DNA of 64,000 nucleotides from Cotesia glomerata. Taxonomy: Eukaryota; Arthropoda; Insecta; Hymenoptera; Braconidae. The notes beneath the pieces were generated by a model. That model was not told the origin of the DNA and ran no database searches. It saw nothing but the letters and a program-made list of their open reading frames with translations. Positions 11,727 to 23,629 of the stretch are shown here, in pieces (position 1 is the stretch's first letter; the number at the start of each line of letters is the position of its first letter). The stretch is from assembly GCF_020080835.1 (NCBI RefSeq), contig NC_058160.1:22121152-22185151 (forward strand), given 5' to 3'. Made by a program: the position numbers and the translations under genes.

Positions 11727-12380
11727 GCACAACACTTATTTTAAAAACTAGGGGATATTATAAAACTTTTTTTAAGTGAAAACTGTAGATCAGCACACAA
11801 ACTTTTTGAGAACTGTGAAAATCTGGTGTTTGATGCCGTGTATTATAGTCAGGAACCGAACCAAAAATAGCAAAATTTGGGGATAATTTGTTATTAAAAA
11901 ATAAATCATAATGCTAATAAAGTGATTAAATAATTGATGATAACGTTTAAATTTGATAAAATTAGAAATTTTAGGGTAATTTGATATTAAAAATATATAA
12001 TTTCGCTGATAAGCTGAATTATCGACTGATAATAATGTTAAAATTTGATAAAGTTATAAATATTTTATAATATAACATGATTTATAGCATAGATATTAAA
12101 AAAGAGAAAGTTATTATCAACAATGACTAATACATGATAATAATAATTATTAGATAATGAATATTAATAATATATTTAAAAAAGAAAATTAACAAAAAAG
12201 ACCACACCACCAGTATAATCAACAAAATTGAGAATTCAACCCCCCTGCTAATACCCCTCACACTAGCGCTATCCTTCAGTATGCCCTCTAAATGAAACTC
12301 TGTAAACAAATGGATAAAGAAGATCGAGCTACCTACAACCAGTCGTCGATATGGTAGATTATACCTGAAATTACTGACAG
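11727..12380. other. AT-rich spacer, nothing recognised
   Basis: AT-rich DNA with repeated taataa and ttgataa words. No protein-like frame or RNA gene is seen. Confidence 0.5.
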
Positions 12381-13338
12381 CGCCCGGGGAAAACGGTTTA
12401 GATCTGACCAGATATAATTATATCTGGTCAGATCTAATTATATCTGGTCAGATCTATTTATATCAGATATGGGACTGAAGACATAATCAGATCTATTCAT
12501 ATCTGACCAGATCTAAACAGATATAACTACATCCGAGTTGAAAAATACATCAGACATGATCAGATCTAGTCATATCTGATCAGATCTAAACAGATATAAC
12601 TATATCTGAGTGGAAAAAAACATCAGACATAATCAGATCTAGTCATATCTGATCAGATATAAACAGATATAACTATCTCTGGGTTGAAAAAAAAATCAGA
12701 CAAAAAGATTTTATTATATCTGGCCAGATATAACTATATTTGTTAACTATTAATAAATACTTATAAACTATTTTACTAAATATACTTTCCTCCCAAATAA
12801 ATATTTATTGGATGTTAAAAAATATTTATTAAAATTTAATAAATTAAATAATTGTCTTCGAATAAATTAATTTGTTAATAGTTAATAAATCTTTCTATTA
12901 GCGTATATTGATAATTAATAATTTGCAAATTTGATAAAAAACTTTGTCCATTACGCATCGATCATGGACACGATTCACATTACTTCTAGTTATTAGGTTA
13001 TTACAAACCCTACCTTTCAAGTAAGCCTCATCGGTAAACAGGTAATGAATTAGTCGTTCAAGCGTCAGGTCCTAGGTTCGGTTCTCGCGCGCGCCGAATT
13101 TTTTTTTTTTTTTTTTATGGAAATAATTCTATATAATTATATAGGGTCATTTTTCGTATACAATTATGTATGAGTATATATAATTAGATACAATCTTTTT
13201 TACCTGGGTAATTTTAAGATCCGACCAGATCTGCTCAGATCTGATTATATCTGACCAGATCTCGTCAGATAGAGACAATTTAAATATCTGGCCAGATCTG
13301 TTTATATATGGCCAGATCTAATCCGTTTTTCCCGGGCG
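12381..13338. mobile_element. MITE-like element, CGCCCGGG termini
   Basis: The left end starts cgcccggggaaaacggttta. The right end, read inward, starts cgcccgggaaaaacggatta. Both continue into gatctgrcca-rich sequence. The subterminal 300 bases on the left and 130 on the right are full of agatctg, catatctg and cagatata words in both orientations, typical of repeated transposase-binding sites. No coding capacity is seen. Flanks do not give a clear target duplication. A tRNA-like patch lies inside near 13,040-13,100. Confidence 0.7.
13035..13120 (+). other. tRNA-like patch, possible SINE trace
   Basis: The words gcctcatcggtaaacaggt and, about 40 bases on, aggttcggttctcg resemble a degenerate A box and a B box / T-arm of a tRNA-derived promoter. 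They are followed by a 19-base T run. The acceptor stem cannot be drawn convincingly, so this is not called a tRNA gene. Confidence 0.25.
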
Positions 13339-13648
13339 GGTAATCAAGTTCAAAAATTTTCGCGCTCTCGAGCTGCTGAATTCGACGCATTCGCTTGCAT
13401 AGGCACCTAGAGGGCGACACGGTCGCGGCGAATCAACAAAACAACAAAATTTGTAAAATTAAAAATATTCAAAATCTTGACAAGGGACATAAAAATTTCC
13501 ATGTCACAAGATATTTACTAATTAGTATTGAAGTCTCATAATATCTACTAATTTCTTATTGATATTGAGGTAAAGATATGTATGTTGCAACAACAAGATA
13601 ATCTCATTATTTTATTCAAATGATTTTGAACAATCATATACATATATA
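13339..13648. other. Spacer, nothing recognised
   Basis: AT-rich spacer between two transposons, with a short GC-rich patch near 13,370-13,430. No gene is seen. Confidence 0.5.
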
Positions 13649-14308
13649 TTAGGGTGTTTCAAAAAAAGACGAATTTTTTTTTTTTTCTTTTGGTGTCTAA
13701 AAATTGATAGTATACCTAAAAACAAAAATTTTGGCGCCCATGTGAGCTCTTAATATCAATAGTAAGATTTGCCTGTATCCATTTCTTTATTTTCCATTTA
13801 AATAACACGGGAAAAATTTTTTTTAATTTTTTAATTTTTATTACTTTGGAACGGTTCATCATAACAACAATCTAAAAAATGATATTAGTAGGAAATTTTA
13901 CGCTCTACAAAAAACGTTTGAAGACCAAAGTTCCTCAGATTAACGGCTTCAAAGATATCCGCGGTCAAAGATAACACTAATAAAAAATTTATAATATTTT
14001 CCAATAAAACTACAAAAAAAATATCATATGCTATATTTTTATTATTTTTTATGTTAAATTACTTCAATTCCGTTAACCTGAGACTGTAAACTTTTTTTTT
14101 TACTAATTAATTCAATACTTAACTCACGAAATGCACTAATATATAAATATAAACGTTAAAAATATCTTATAAATGATTTTTTGGTCTCTTTTATAACAAA
14201 TTTATTTTTTTTTTTACTAAATATTAAGAAATTTAATTGAACAATTAATTCTTTATAACAAAAAACTATATTTACAACTTGTTACAACAATTTTTCAACT
14301 TGAAAATA

Positions 14309-16066
14309 TTACAGTTTTATAAAATTACTTTTATTGCAATTAGGATATTGTTTTCTATGTTCTGTCACTACTTGCAACAAATATTGAAGCTGTTCTTCAT
14401 CTTTCGTTAAGCATCGATTATACTGCTCTATCAATGCCACGCCGCGTTCTGCTACATCATTCACAACTTGAAGTTTCCCGAAATACTCCAAGTTTTCTAA
14501 GAAATTCGGATTCTGAGGCCACAAAGTAACATCCTCATCAATGAACTCATACGACAAATCAAACGATTCAAATATATTAATCGATCTCATAGACATAAAT
14601 TGACTAAGATCTTTATTTAATAATGACTCTAAATTTTTCTTATCTATTATAAAGCGATTTGTTGTAGTTTCATTGGCTTTACAGTTTTTAAGAGCATGAA
14701 CTATTCTTTTTTTTGTTCCAACTGAAACATTTTTATCAAAGAGAGATAAAACAGACAGCTCGTTGTTTAAATATCACAAGTGATCGGCTAATTTTTGTGA
14801 GCATGTCTGTGAAAGACTATTATTAAATCTTTCATATGAAATTAATTCTTTAATCAAAGTTAAATCATTATTAGGTGCTGTTATAGCACACGGCGCAGTG
14901 AACCAAGCTTTTTAAATAGAATATTATGATAAATAAACAAAGTTCTCGTAATCCATCTATTTCCGATTTAGTAAGATGAAATTCATTTCTGAATAAAAAA
15001 ATTTTTAAACTATATACTGCTTTAGCCATCCACCTTGCATGATGGACCGCTTCAGGATGCTTAAATGTAATATTTGTGGTAGTAGTACCCAAAAATATTA
15101 ATGATAATTCCAGAAGTTCACGGTAATCGTCTCGACAATGATCCATCTACAAAAAAAGTTATAAGTCAAAATGAAATTGATTATATCGCAATTTCAAAGT
15201 TGAGAAGACTAATTATTATTAACTGATGTGAGGTAAAAGTTGTAAAATATTTTACAAACGCAATTTTAATCGTTAAAGATGATTGAAAGTATAACAGTCA
15301 TGTGAAACTGATTTTCAATATTTTTAATCACGACGGCAAGTTAATTAATCAGAGTAAAATTGATAATTGAGGAGCTTATTTTCAAAAAGGTATCTTTTGA
15401 TTTTTGATTAATCGAGACAAAAAACTAGTTATCTTCAATTATAAATATTTGTATTGAACTTTTTTTAATTTAGCTATAAAGTGCAATCGGTTATGAAGCT
15501 GCAATTCGATTTTCATTTATAAATGTTCATAATTCTCAAAGTAATTAGTATTTAAAAGTTCAGAAAACTGGTATTTTAAAATATGAAAAGATACCCTTTT
15601 GAAAATCAGCTCCTCAATTATACTGAACTTTATACATTTTTCTTTTCCACTTTAACATCAGTTAATAATTCTTCAGCGCTGGATTAAAAAATTTTACTTC
15701 TATTTGATTATTAACGAATTTCAAAATCTCATCTTTGATTGGTGTTATTACTTCCAAAACTTTTTTGTCACAAATACCAGCCGTAAAGTTTGATTGGTCA
15801 ATTTCATCCCACTTCTTTTTAAATCTCTGATAAATTGGAACGTTTGGGCCAGACGAAGCAGGCCAGTATACTTCAAATGCACTTCGAAGAACAATTTCAA
15901 AAATATGGTGTCGGCATGGCAAGTACAACAGTTTTCTACTAAGAGCCTTTTCTACTAATACACACGCACCATTTCTGTTGAGAGCGTTGAGAGCAAAGCA
16001 ACTAAATGAAGTTAGTACCGAACAACCAGGCTTACCAACACAGAGCTTATTAGCTACAACACTCAA
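14309..16066 (-). pseudogene. Family A transposase-like gene, left arm
   Basis: Exon-like blocks run on minus from about 16,066 to 15,662 and from 15,146 to 14,309, with an intron-like gap that has an acceptor ending TTTTTTGTAG at 15,147. The first block carries the conserved words L-P-C-R-H-H-I and G-P-N-V-P. The second carries H-H-A-R-W-M-A-K-A and V-V-N-D-V-A-E-R-G-V-A-L-I. These blocks occur in a widespread but poorly named family of invertebrate transposon proteins. A TGA follows the A-D-H-L segment near 14,777, and an extra A near 14,911 shifts the frame, so the gene is dead. The N-terminal catalytic part expected upstream is missing. Confidence 0.7.
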
Positions 16067-16589
16067 ATTAAATGAGTATAATACTCTGTACCGACAGAGC
16101 TAAATGAAGCTCTGTTGATATTTTTCAAATAAAAAACATTTGATCAAGTTTTATAGTAGATTTAATTGATTTAACGTATTTACAGAATTTTCATATTATT
16201 TTGAATAATATGCAATGATGAGTGTTTGGTGAGTTTGTGTAATAAGGAACTTTACATTTTCCTCTTACAAAAATTTATAAATTTTATAAAATATAAAATA
16301 AATTTGTTATAAGAAAGACCAAAAAATCATTTATGTGACATTTTTAACGTTTATATTTATATATTAGTGCATTTCGTGAGTTAAGTATTGAATTAATTAG
16401 TAAAAAAAAAAAAGTTTACAGTCTTAGGTTAACGGAATTGAAGTAATTTAACATAAAAAAAAATAAAAATATAGCATGTGATATTTTTTTTGTAATTTTA
16501 TTGGAAAATATTTGAAATTTTTTATTAGTGTTATCTTTGACCGCGGATATCTTTGAAGCCGTTGTACTTGCTGTTGTACTTACTGTTGT

Positions 16590-18199
16590 ACTTGCCATGC
16601 CGACACCATATTTTTGAAATTGTTCTTCGAAGTGCATTTGAAGTATACTGGCCTGCTTCGTCTGGCCCAAACGTTCCAATTTATCAGAGATTTAAAAAGA
16701 AGTGGGATGAAATTGACCAATCAAACTTTACGGCTGGTATTTGTGACAAAAAAGTTTTGGAAGTAATAACACCAATCAAAGATGAGATTTTAAATTCGTT
16801 AATAATCAAATAGAAGTAAAATTTTTTAATCCAGCGCTGAAGAATTATTAACTGATGTTAAAGTGGAAAAGAAAAATGTATAAAGTTCAGTATAATTGAG
16901 GAGCTGATTTTCAAAAGGGTATCTTTTCATATTTTAAAATACCAGTTTTCTGAACTTTTAAATACTAATTACTTTGAGAATTATGAACATTTATAAATGA
17001 AAATCGAATTGCAGCTTCATAACCGATTGCACTTTATAGCTAAATTAAAAAAAGTTCAATACAAATATTTATAATTGAAGATAACTAGTTTTTGTCTCGA
17101 TTAATCAAAAATCAAAAGATACCTTTTTGAAAATAAGCTCCTCAATTATCAATTTTACTCTGATTAATTAACTTGCCGTCGTGATTAAAAATATTGAAAA
17201 TCAGTTTCACATGACTGTTATACTTTCAATCATCTTTAACGATTAAAATTGCGTTTGTAAAATATTTTACAACTTTTACCTCACATCAGTTAATAATAAT
17301 TAGTCTTCTCAACTTTGAAATTGCGATATAATCAATTTCATTTTGACTTATAACTTTTTTTGTAGATGGATCATTGTCGAGACGATTACCGTGAACTTCT
17401 GGAATTATCATTAATATTTTTGGGTACTACTACCACAAATATTACATTTAAGCATCCTGAAGCGGTCCATCATGCAAGGTGGATGGCTAAAGCAGTATAT
17501 AGTTTAAAAATTTTTTTATTCAGAAATGAATTTCATCTTACTAAATCGGAAATAGATGGATTACGAGAACTTTGTTTATTTATCATAATATTCTATTTAA
17601 AAGCTTGGTTCACTGCGCCGTGTGCTATAACAGCACCTAATAATGATTTAACTTTGATTAAAGAATTAATTTCATATGAAAGATTTAATAATAGTCTTTC
17701 ACAGACATGCTCACAAAAATTAGCCGATCACTTGTGATATTTAAACAACGAGCTGTCTGTTTTATCTCTCTTTGATAAAAATGTTTCAGTTGGAACAAAA
17801 AGAATAGTTCATGCTCTTAAAAACTGTAAAGCCAATGAAACTACAACAAATCGCTTTATAATAGATAAGAAAAATTTAGAGTCATTATTAAATAAAGATC
17901 TTAGTCAATTTATGTCTATGAGATCGATTAATATATTTGAATCGTTTGATTTGTCGTATGAGTTCATTGATGAGGATGTTACTTTGTGGCTTCAGAATCC
18001 GAATTTCTTAGAAAACTTGGAGTATTTCGGGAAACTTCAAGTTGTGAATGATGTAGCAGAACGCGGCGTGGCATTGATAGAGCAGTATAATCGATGCTTA
18101 ACGAAAGATGAAGAACAGCTTCAATATTTGTTGCAAGTAGTGACAGAACATAGAAAACAATATCCTAATTGCAATAAAAGTAATTTTATAAAATTGTAA
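16590..18199 (+). pseudogene. Family A transposase-like gene, right arm
   Basis: This is the inverted twin of the gene in the left arm. The first exon block lies at about 16,590-16,812 and the second from 17,366 (after a TTTTTTTGTAG acceptor) to 18,199. It has the same TGA after A-D-H-L (near 17,736) but lacks the extra A that breaks the left copy. Only scattered differences separate the arms, such as Pro to Leu in the D-V-T-L-W segment. The shared stop codon shows the defect is older than the duplication or was spread by gene conversion. Confidence 0.7.
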
Positions 18200-18917
18200 T
18201 ATTTTCAAGTTGAAAAATTGTTGTAACAAGTTGTAAATATAGTTTTTTGTTATAAAGAATTAATTGTTCAATTAAATTTCCTAATATTTAGTAAAAAAAA
18301 AATAAATTTGTTATAAAAGAGACCAAAAAATCATTTATAAGATATTTTTAACGTTTATATTTATATATTAGTGCATTTCGTGAGTTAAGTATTGAATTAA
18401 TTAGTAAAAAAAAAAGTTTACAGTCTCAGGTTAACGGAATTGAAGTAATTTAACATAAAAAATAATAAAAATATAGCATATGATATTTTTTTTGTAGTTT
18501 TATTGGAAAATATTATAAATTTTTTATTAGTGTTATCTTTGACCGCGGATATCTTTGAAGGCGTTAATCTGAGGAACTTTGGTCTTCAAACGTTTTTTGT
18601 AGAGCGTAAAATTTCCTACTAATATCATTTTTTAGATTGTTGTTACGATGAACCGTTCCAAAGTAATAAAAATTAAAAAATTAAAAAAAATTTTTCCCGT
18701 GTTATTTAAATGGAAAATAAAGAAATGGATACAGGCAAATCTTACTATTGATATTAAGAGCTCACATGGGCGCCAAAATTTTTGTTTTTAGGTATACTAT
18801 CAATTTTTAGACACCAAAAGAAAAAAAAAAAATTCGTCTTTTTTTGAAACACCCTAATATATATATATATATTATCAATTTTTTCATAATGTGAATATCT
18901 AAGATATCTTTTTAATT

Positions 18918-19331
18918 TTAAGGCATGCGTGACAAAAGACGTAGTGGAAAAGATCTGTCAATGGATGATGGTCCGTGATATCCTGGACAATCTATTTTTC
19001 TGAGGCTCAAATCATAACATACTCTAATTTCTGTTAAATATTTCTCGGTACCAGCCTGAAACAGAAAGATTGTGGATAATTAATTATTTTTAATTTATTA
19101 ATTTATCAAAATAATGTACTTACTCGATTATCCACAAATTGTATTTTAACTTTTGATCCTATGTTCTGAATTAATGCGTCATAAAAGGTTCCTAATAAAG
19201 CAGTTTGACCAATATCGAGACCACTTTTTTTTACAACAGTAGAGGGATTAATATTGTTATACATATTTATAGCGCTTTTAAAGTAGCCAACATCATTTGT
19301 GATTGATTCAGCTCGTGCAGCACAACATCCA
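18918..19331 (-). pseudogene. Duplicated 3' fragment of the RNase T2 gene
   Basis: The last exon (18,918-19,055), last intron and the final part of the middle exon (19,124-19,331) of the RNase T2 gene are repeated here almost base for base (compare 20,529-20,942). Only small indels are seen, such as two bases next to the stop codon. The copy lacks the CAS-I motif and breaks off inside the CAS-II region at cacaacatcca, where it joins the TA-rich left flank of transposon family B. It therefore cannot encode an active enzyme. The flanking end of transposon A (18,734-18,855) was copied together with it. Confidence 0.9.
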
Positions 19332-19351
19332 TATATATATACTTATATATT

Positions 19352-20348
19352 AGAGTGTGTTTCAAAAAAACAAACTATTTTTTTTTTTTCGAAGAACTTT
19401 GAAAATTCTTCAGAGTATCCCTAATCGAAGACATTGTGAAAATCTCAGCCCTTAATATTAATGTATAGAGGTGGCTGTAATTAATTTTTTATTTCCATTT
19501 AAATAACAAAGAAAAAAATTTTTTTTTACTTTTGAATTTTGCTAGTCAACAACGAAGCATTTTATAGCTATGATCGATACATATTCTTGTAGGAAATTTA
19601 ACGATCTACAAAAATTGTTTGAATGAATATATGCGTACGGAGAACCATTTCGGAGTTATCAGGCCTTAAACATCGAACTGTTTAAAAAAATAAAAATATT
19701 TATTTATAAATACGAAAAATCGACTTAAATCACTTAAATAAACAATATTATATATCAAAAAATTAAAATGATAAATTTCTAAGAGGTTTTTGATGAAAAG
19801 TTTTTATTAATTATTGATTACTGGCTAATTTCACTGAGCAGCGCTAAAAAAATACAGATGTATTACGAATTTATGGTCAATATACCTTCAATAGTACAAT
19901 TTACATAAAGTTTTTTTTAGAACAGCTCGGAAAGTCTTCTCTATGTTTTTTTACCGTTTGTAGCAAACCTTGAAATTGTTCTTCACTGTTAGTTAAATGC
20001 TGATTATATTTAGTAATTAATGCGACATTCCTCTCAGCAACGTCATTTACTACTTTTAATGAGAATTTATCAGTACTTACATTTAAATTTGTAATTCATG
20101 GTTTTTTTAAGGAATTCACAGTGGTGCATGTGTTCTCGTTGAACAAGCACTAAGAAGAGAGTTGACTTATTTACCATGCCGTCATCACATTATTGAGCTA
20201 GTTTTAAGATCCGCATTTGAAACTTATTGGCCTACATCTTCAGGTCCAAATGTTTCGATTTTTACTCGGTTCAAAAACAAATGGAGTGATATTGATCAAC
20301 AAAAATATACTACTGGGATTTCAGACAGAGAAGTTCAAGAAGCGCTTG
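19352..20348 (+). mobile_element. 5' part of transposon family B (copy)
   Basis: This stretch, with about 20 bases of its TA-rich left flank, matches 26,446-27,460 nearly base for base. It includes the agagtgtgtttcaaaa terminus, the antisense copy of the transposase tail (about 19,905-20,065) and the exon with L-P-C-R-H-H-I-I-E-L (20,162-20,348). It stops inside that exon, where it joins the end of transposon A at a short shared word (gca). Unlike the full element, this copy keeps the exon in frame through the S-I-F-T-R-F-K-N-K-W segment. Confidence 0.85.
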
Positions 20349-20475
20349 CAAATCTTACTATTGATATTAAGAGCTCACATGGGCGCCAAAATTTTTGTTT
20401 TTAGGTATACTATCAATTTTTAGACACCAAAAGAAAAAAAAAAAATTCGTCTTTTTTTGAAACACCCTAATATAT
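20349..20475 (-). mobile_element. Orphan terminus of transposon A
   Basis: Nearly identical to 18,734-18,855: the last 125 bases of family A, ending in gaaacaccct followed by the same TA-rich flank. It sits only about 50 bases past the RNase T2 stop codon. Confidence 0.85.
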
Positions 20476-20528
20476 ATATATATATTATCAATTTTTTCAT
20501 AATGTGAATATCTAAGATATCTTTAATT

Positions 20529-23500
20529 TTAAGGCATGCGTGACAAAAGACGTAGTGGAAAAGATCTGTCAATGGATGATGGTCCGTGATATCCTGGACA
20601 ATCTATTTTTCTGAGGCTCAAATCATAACATACTCTAATTTCTGTTAAATATTTCTCGGTACCAGCCTGAAACAGAAAGATTGTGGATAATTAATTATTT
20701 TTAATTTATTAATTTATCAAAATAATGTACTTACTCGATTATCCACAAATTGTATTTTAACTTTTGATCCTATGTTCTGAATTAATGCGTCATAAAAGGT
20801 TCCTAATAAAGCAGTTTGACCAATATCGAGACCACTTTTTTTTACAACAGTAGAGGGATTAATATTGTTATACATATTTATAGCGCTTTTAAAGTAGCCA
20901 ACATCATTTGTGATTGATTCAGCTCGTGCAGCACAACATCCATGTTTGTCATATTCATGCCTCCAAAACTTTTCAATTGCATTGTTTTCTGTTGGAATAT
21001 CAAGGATATTGAACCATCTGTTCTCCAAAGTTTTATAAAGATTGTCTCTTCGATTTTTAAAATGATTAGCATTGAATTGGGATCTACGATTTTGATCAAT
21101 GCACTTTCTTGGCACATTTCCGTTTATGACAGCTGGCCAAAGACCATGGATTGCCCAATAATCTTGATTTACCAAATGTGGTCTGGTTTTCTTTCCTTGC
21201 AATTGATATAGTAATCCTAAACCTCGTGACCAAAAAACACTTAATATCAAATAATGAAAGCATTGATCGGCTGGACTATTATTATCTACGCATGTTAAGT
21301 CACTTATTTCATTGATCTGTGAATACCTGATGGAAAAAAAAAATTCGTATTAATGGAGTATAAATATGTATATGTATTAATGTACGAAATGTGCTCCGCC
21401 AGTGACACATAACATAAAATATATGCCATACAAGAAAAATAAAAAATTTTAATAATCATCTGCCTAATTATTTATCATAAATAAATTGTATCAAATTAAC
21501 AGAATTAGATAACGACATAGTCTTTTATATATTTACATGACTTGAAGAATTGAATGAATAATAGTTTCAAAAAAACTAAAAAACACGCTTCTAACAGAAA
21601 AATAAATTAAAAAAAGAAAATAAATTTAAATTAAGAAAAGTGTCAAAAAGTTCAATAAATATAAATTAATAATAATATAAATAAAAAAAAAAAAATATGT
21701 ATTTCATTTTTAAAAAAGCGTGGGGTGCATGGTATCAATAGTTATACATATTTCATCGACAGATATGAGTAGAGTGATTATCATTTCATAATATCTATTT
21801 TTGCCCTCCGGGCGGAAAGTGGCAACTTTTGTCCCGCTGTGCTAAGCGAAGTTACCGCTTTCCCCCTTCGGCGGACAAAAAAATAGTATACAGCCCTTGG
21901 AAAGTAAAAAAGAAAACCTCAGATCACATGTTTGTCAACCTCGGCTTCGCCTCGACCAACAATTACATGTGATCTGAGGCTTTTCTTATTTTCCTTCCCA
22001 AGGAGTGTAATATACTGAAAAAACTAGGGTTTTTAACTTCTATGCAATCGACAGAAATATATATCGACGAAAGAATTTTAAAACCAGTGCAATAGCAAAT
22101 TTCATAAATGGTATAATAGCAGAATAGGACATAATTTTAAGACTACATATATAATATGGTACTCAAATTGAAGCTTGTTTAAAGAGCTTTCAGATGCAAT
22201 TTACAGAGATTCAATAAGTTAGCCCATTCCGAAGTTATTCAGGTTAAAAAGTGAAAAAATATGAATTTTTAGAATTTTGAAAATTTCTAAATCCTGGCAT
22301 TTCTGAAAAATTTTACGACTACACATATGATATGGTATGATTTAAAAAGTTTATGAAATATATTTACTTTTAACACCATTATTACTTTCCTTCCGCCTCT
22401 CTTAAAACGATAATTTGGACATTTTTTAATTAACATTATTAAGTTTATCGATAAATAATATTTCGAAGTCTAAACTATTAAACGTTTATACGATGATACG
22501 TTCAATATTATATAATCAAAGTTCGAACTAAAAACGTATGTATTTGCGAGATTCAAAGTAACTGAAATTAACTATCAATAAAGTGTTGAAGGAACAGATA
22601 ATAAATTAAAATACTATATTATACTATATAGTATTTATAAATTTGACTATACTATATTCTAAATTTGCGACTGTGCACTACAAAAATTTGAGTAATAACT
22701 AATTAATTATGTTTAACAGTTATTTTATAAGTTATTCCACGGGGTTGGGCCTTTACAGTTATTTTAAAGAGAAGTGGAATTATTTGGAACTATAATAATT
22801 TAGTGATAGTACAGCAAAGACATGAAAGTCTTAGGCGTAGTATTTACAGGCCAATATTTCAGTACTATAACTAATAGCTATTAGGCTCAAAAAAAGCTAT
22901 GATAGTTTTAAAGTATTATTTATTTTAGCAGAAAGCTATGTTATCGATAGACCTAACAATTTAAAAAATATAAATATAAAATTTAAGACTATAATCGGCA
23001 TTATGTATAATGCAGTTACAGCTCAAAACTTCAAAATGGGATATTCTAGTGAAATATAAAAATTTTCTCTACAATTTTGGCAGCTACTTAATACAAAATA
23101 TGAATGTTATAATGTTACATCTGCGTTATCTGTTCTTTTTTTAGATACATATTTTTACCATCTTATGATAATAGGAAAATCTAAGAATTTACTATTGCTT
23201 TTAAAGTATTTAGAAAGATATTTAGAATTACTTAAGCTATATATGATTTTAAAAACCGAATAAATTATAAGTTAATACATTTGATTTCGCGACGGAACAC
23301 AACGATTAATTAAATATTTATGGTTGTTTTTATTTTCTTATTTTTTTTTATAAATTACCGTCACTGCAATTTTTTTTGAAGCTAGAGTTAAAATCGCCAT
23401 AAGTCAGGGCATCGGTGGAAATCTCTAATATATAAATATTTGATAGAATCATTTTACCTTGAATTGTCTTGCGTTAATTGAGCATGCAGAACGGATAATG

Positions 23501-23546
23501 AATGTATGATCAGTGCAAGCAGCAGTACAAAATGATTAAATTTCAT
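20529..23546 (-). CDS. Secreted ribonuclease T2
   Basis: Three exons on minus: 23,546-23,458, 21,326-20,735 and 20,666-20,529. Phases agree (an AGG codon is split across intron 1; intron 2 is phase 0) and donor/acceptor sites are canonical. The product is 272 residues. Residues 1-22 form a signal peptide rich in Leu, Ile and Ala. Catalytic motif CAS-I (W-A-I-H-G-L-W-P) places His90, and CAS-II (F-W-R-H-E-Y-D-K-H-G-C-C) supplies His153, Glu154 and His158. The C-terminus carries the family's R-K-I-D-C-P segment. RNase T2 enzymes cleave single-stranded RNA through a 2',3'-cyclic intermediate in lysosomes or outside the cell. All active-site residues are present, so the enzyme is probably functional. 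The downstream end abuts transposon DNA, and part of the gene is duplicated at 18.9-19.3 kb. Confidence 0.93.
21800..22014. repeat. Two adjacent GC-rich hairpins in RNase T2 intron 1
   Basis: The first imperfect inverted repeat runs 21,800-21,888 (arms tttttgcc..gggcggaaagtggcaac against gttaccgctttcccc..gcggacaaaaa). The second runs 21,886-22,014 with arms gtatac..cccttgg..cctcagatcacatg and the inverse, plus a smaller hairpin, cctcggcttcgcctcg, in the loop. The GC content and hairpin form contrast with the AT-rich intron. These are likely MITEs or fold-back elements. Confidence 0.7.
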
Positions 23547-23589
23547 AGTTCAATATAAATGTGAGCTATAAATATTAGAATCGTTGATA

Positions 23590-23628
23590 AAACTGAATAC
23601 TCAGGTAATCATCGTGGAGTATATATAG
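23590..23628 (-). promoter_or_regulatory. Candidate core promoter of RNase T2
   Basis: On minus, a TATATATA box lies at about 23,627-23,620. An arthropod-type initiator TCAGTT lies at 23,596-23,591, close to 30 bases downstream, which is the usual spacing. The ATG at 23,546 would then have a leader of about 48 bases. Confidence 0.55.
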
Positions 23629-23629
23629 T

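Larger units (their letters stand above)
13651..18855. mobile_element. Palindromic DNA transposon (family A)
   Basis: The ends are agggtgtttcaaaaaaagac and its exact inverse, inside TA-rich target sequence that hides the duplication size. The left arm (13,651 to about 15,930) and right arm (about 16,590 to 18,855) are inverted copies of each other and nearly identical through coding exons, introns and termini. The 660-bp centre holds extra upstream coding sequence on minus (15,930-16,066) and a third, plus-oriented copy of the terminal interior (16,300-16,558) matching 18,285-18,555. Just beside it at 16,563-16,600 is a triple cttgctgttgtactt-like motif. The layout suggests fold-back or template switching during repair of an excised copy. 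Confidence 0.85.

Noticed and set aside
13035..13120. Functional tRNA gene
   Set aside because: The B-box-like word is present but the acceptor and anticodon stems do not pair.
20942..21211. 89-codon plus-strand frame
   Set aside because: Antisense of the RNase T2 middle exon.
20529..23546. RNase T2 and the BEN gene as signs of an integrated bracovirus segment
   Set aside because: Both gene types occur in bracoviruses, but no direct-repeat junctions or other virus-type genes are seen, and RNase T2 and BEN genes are also normal insect genes.
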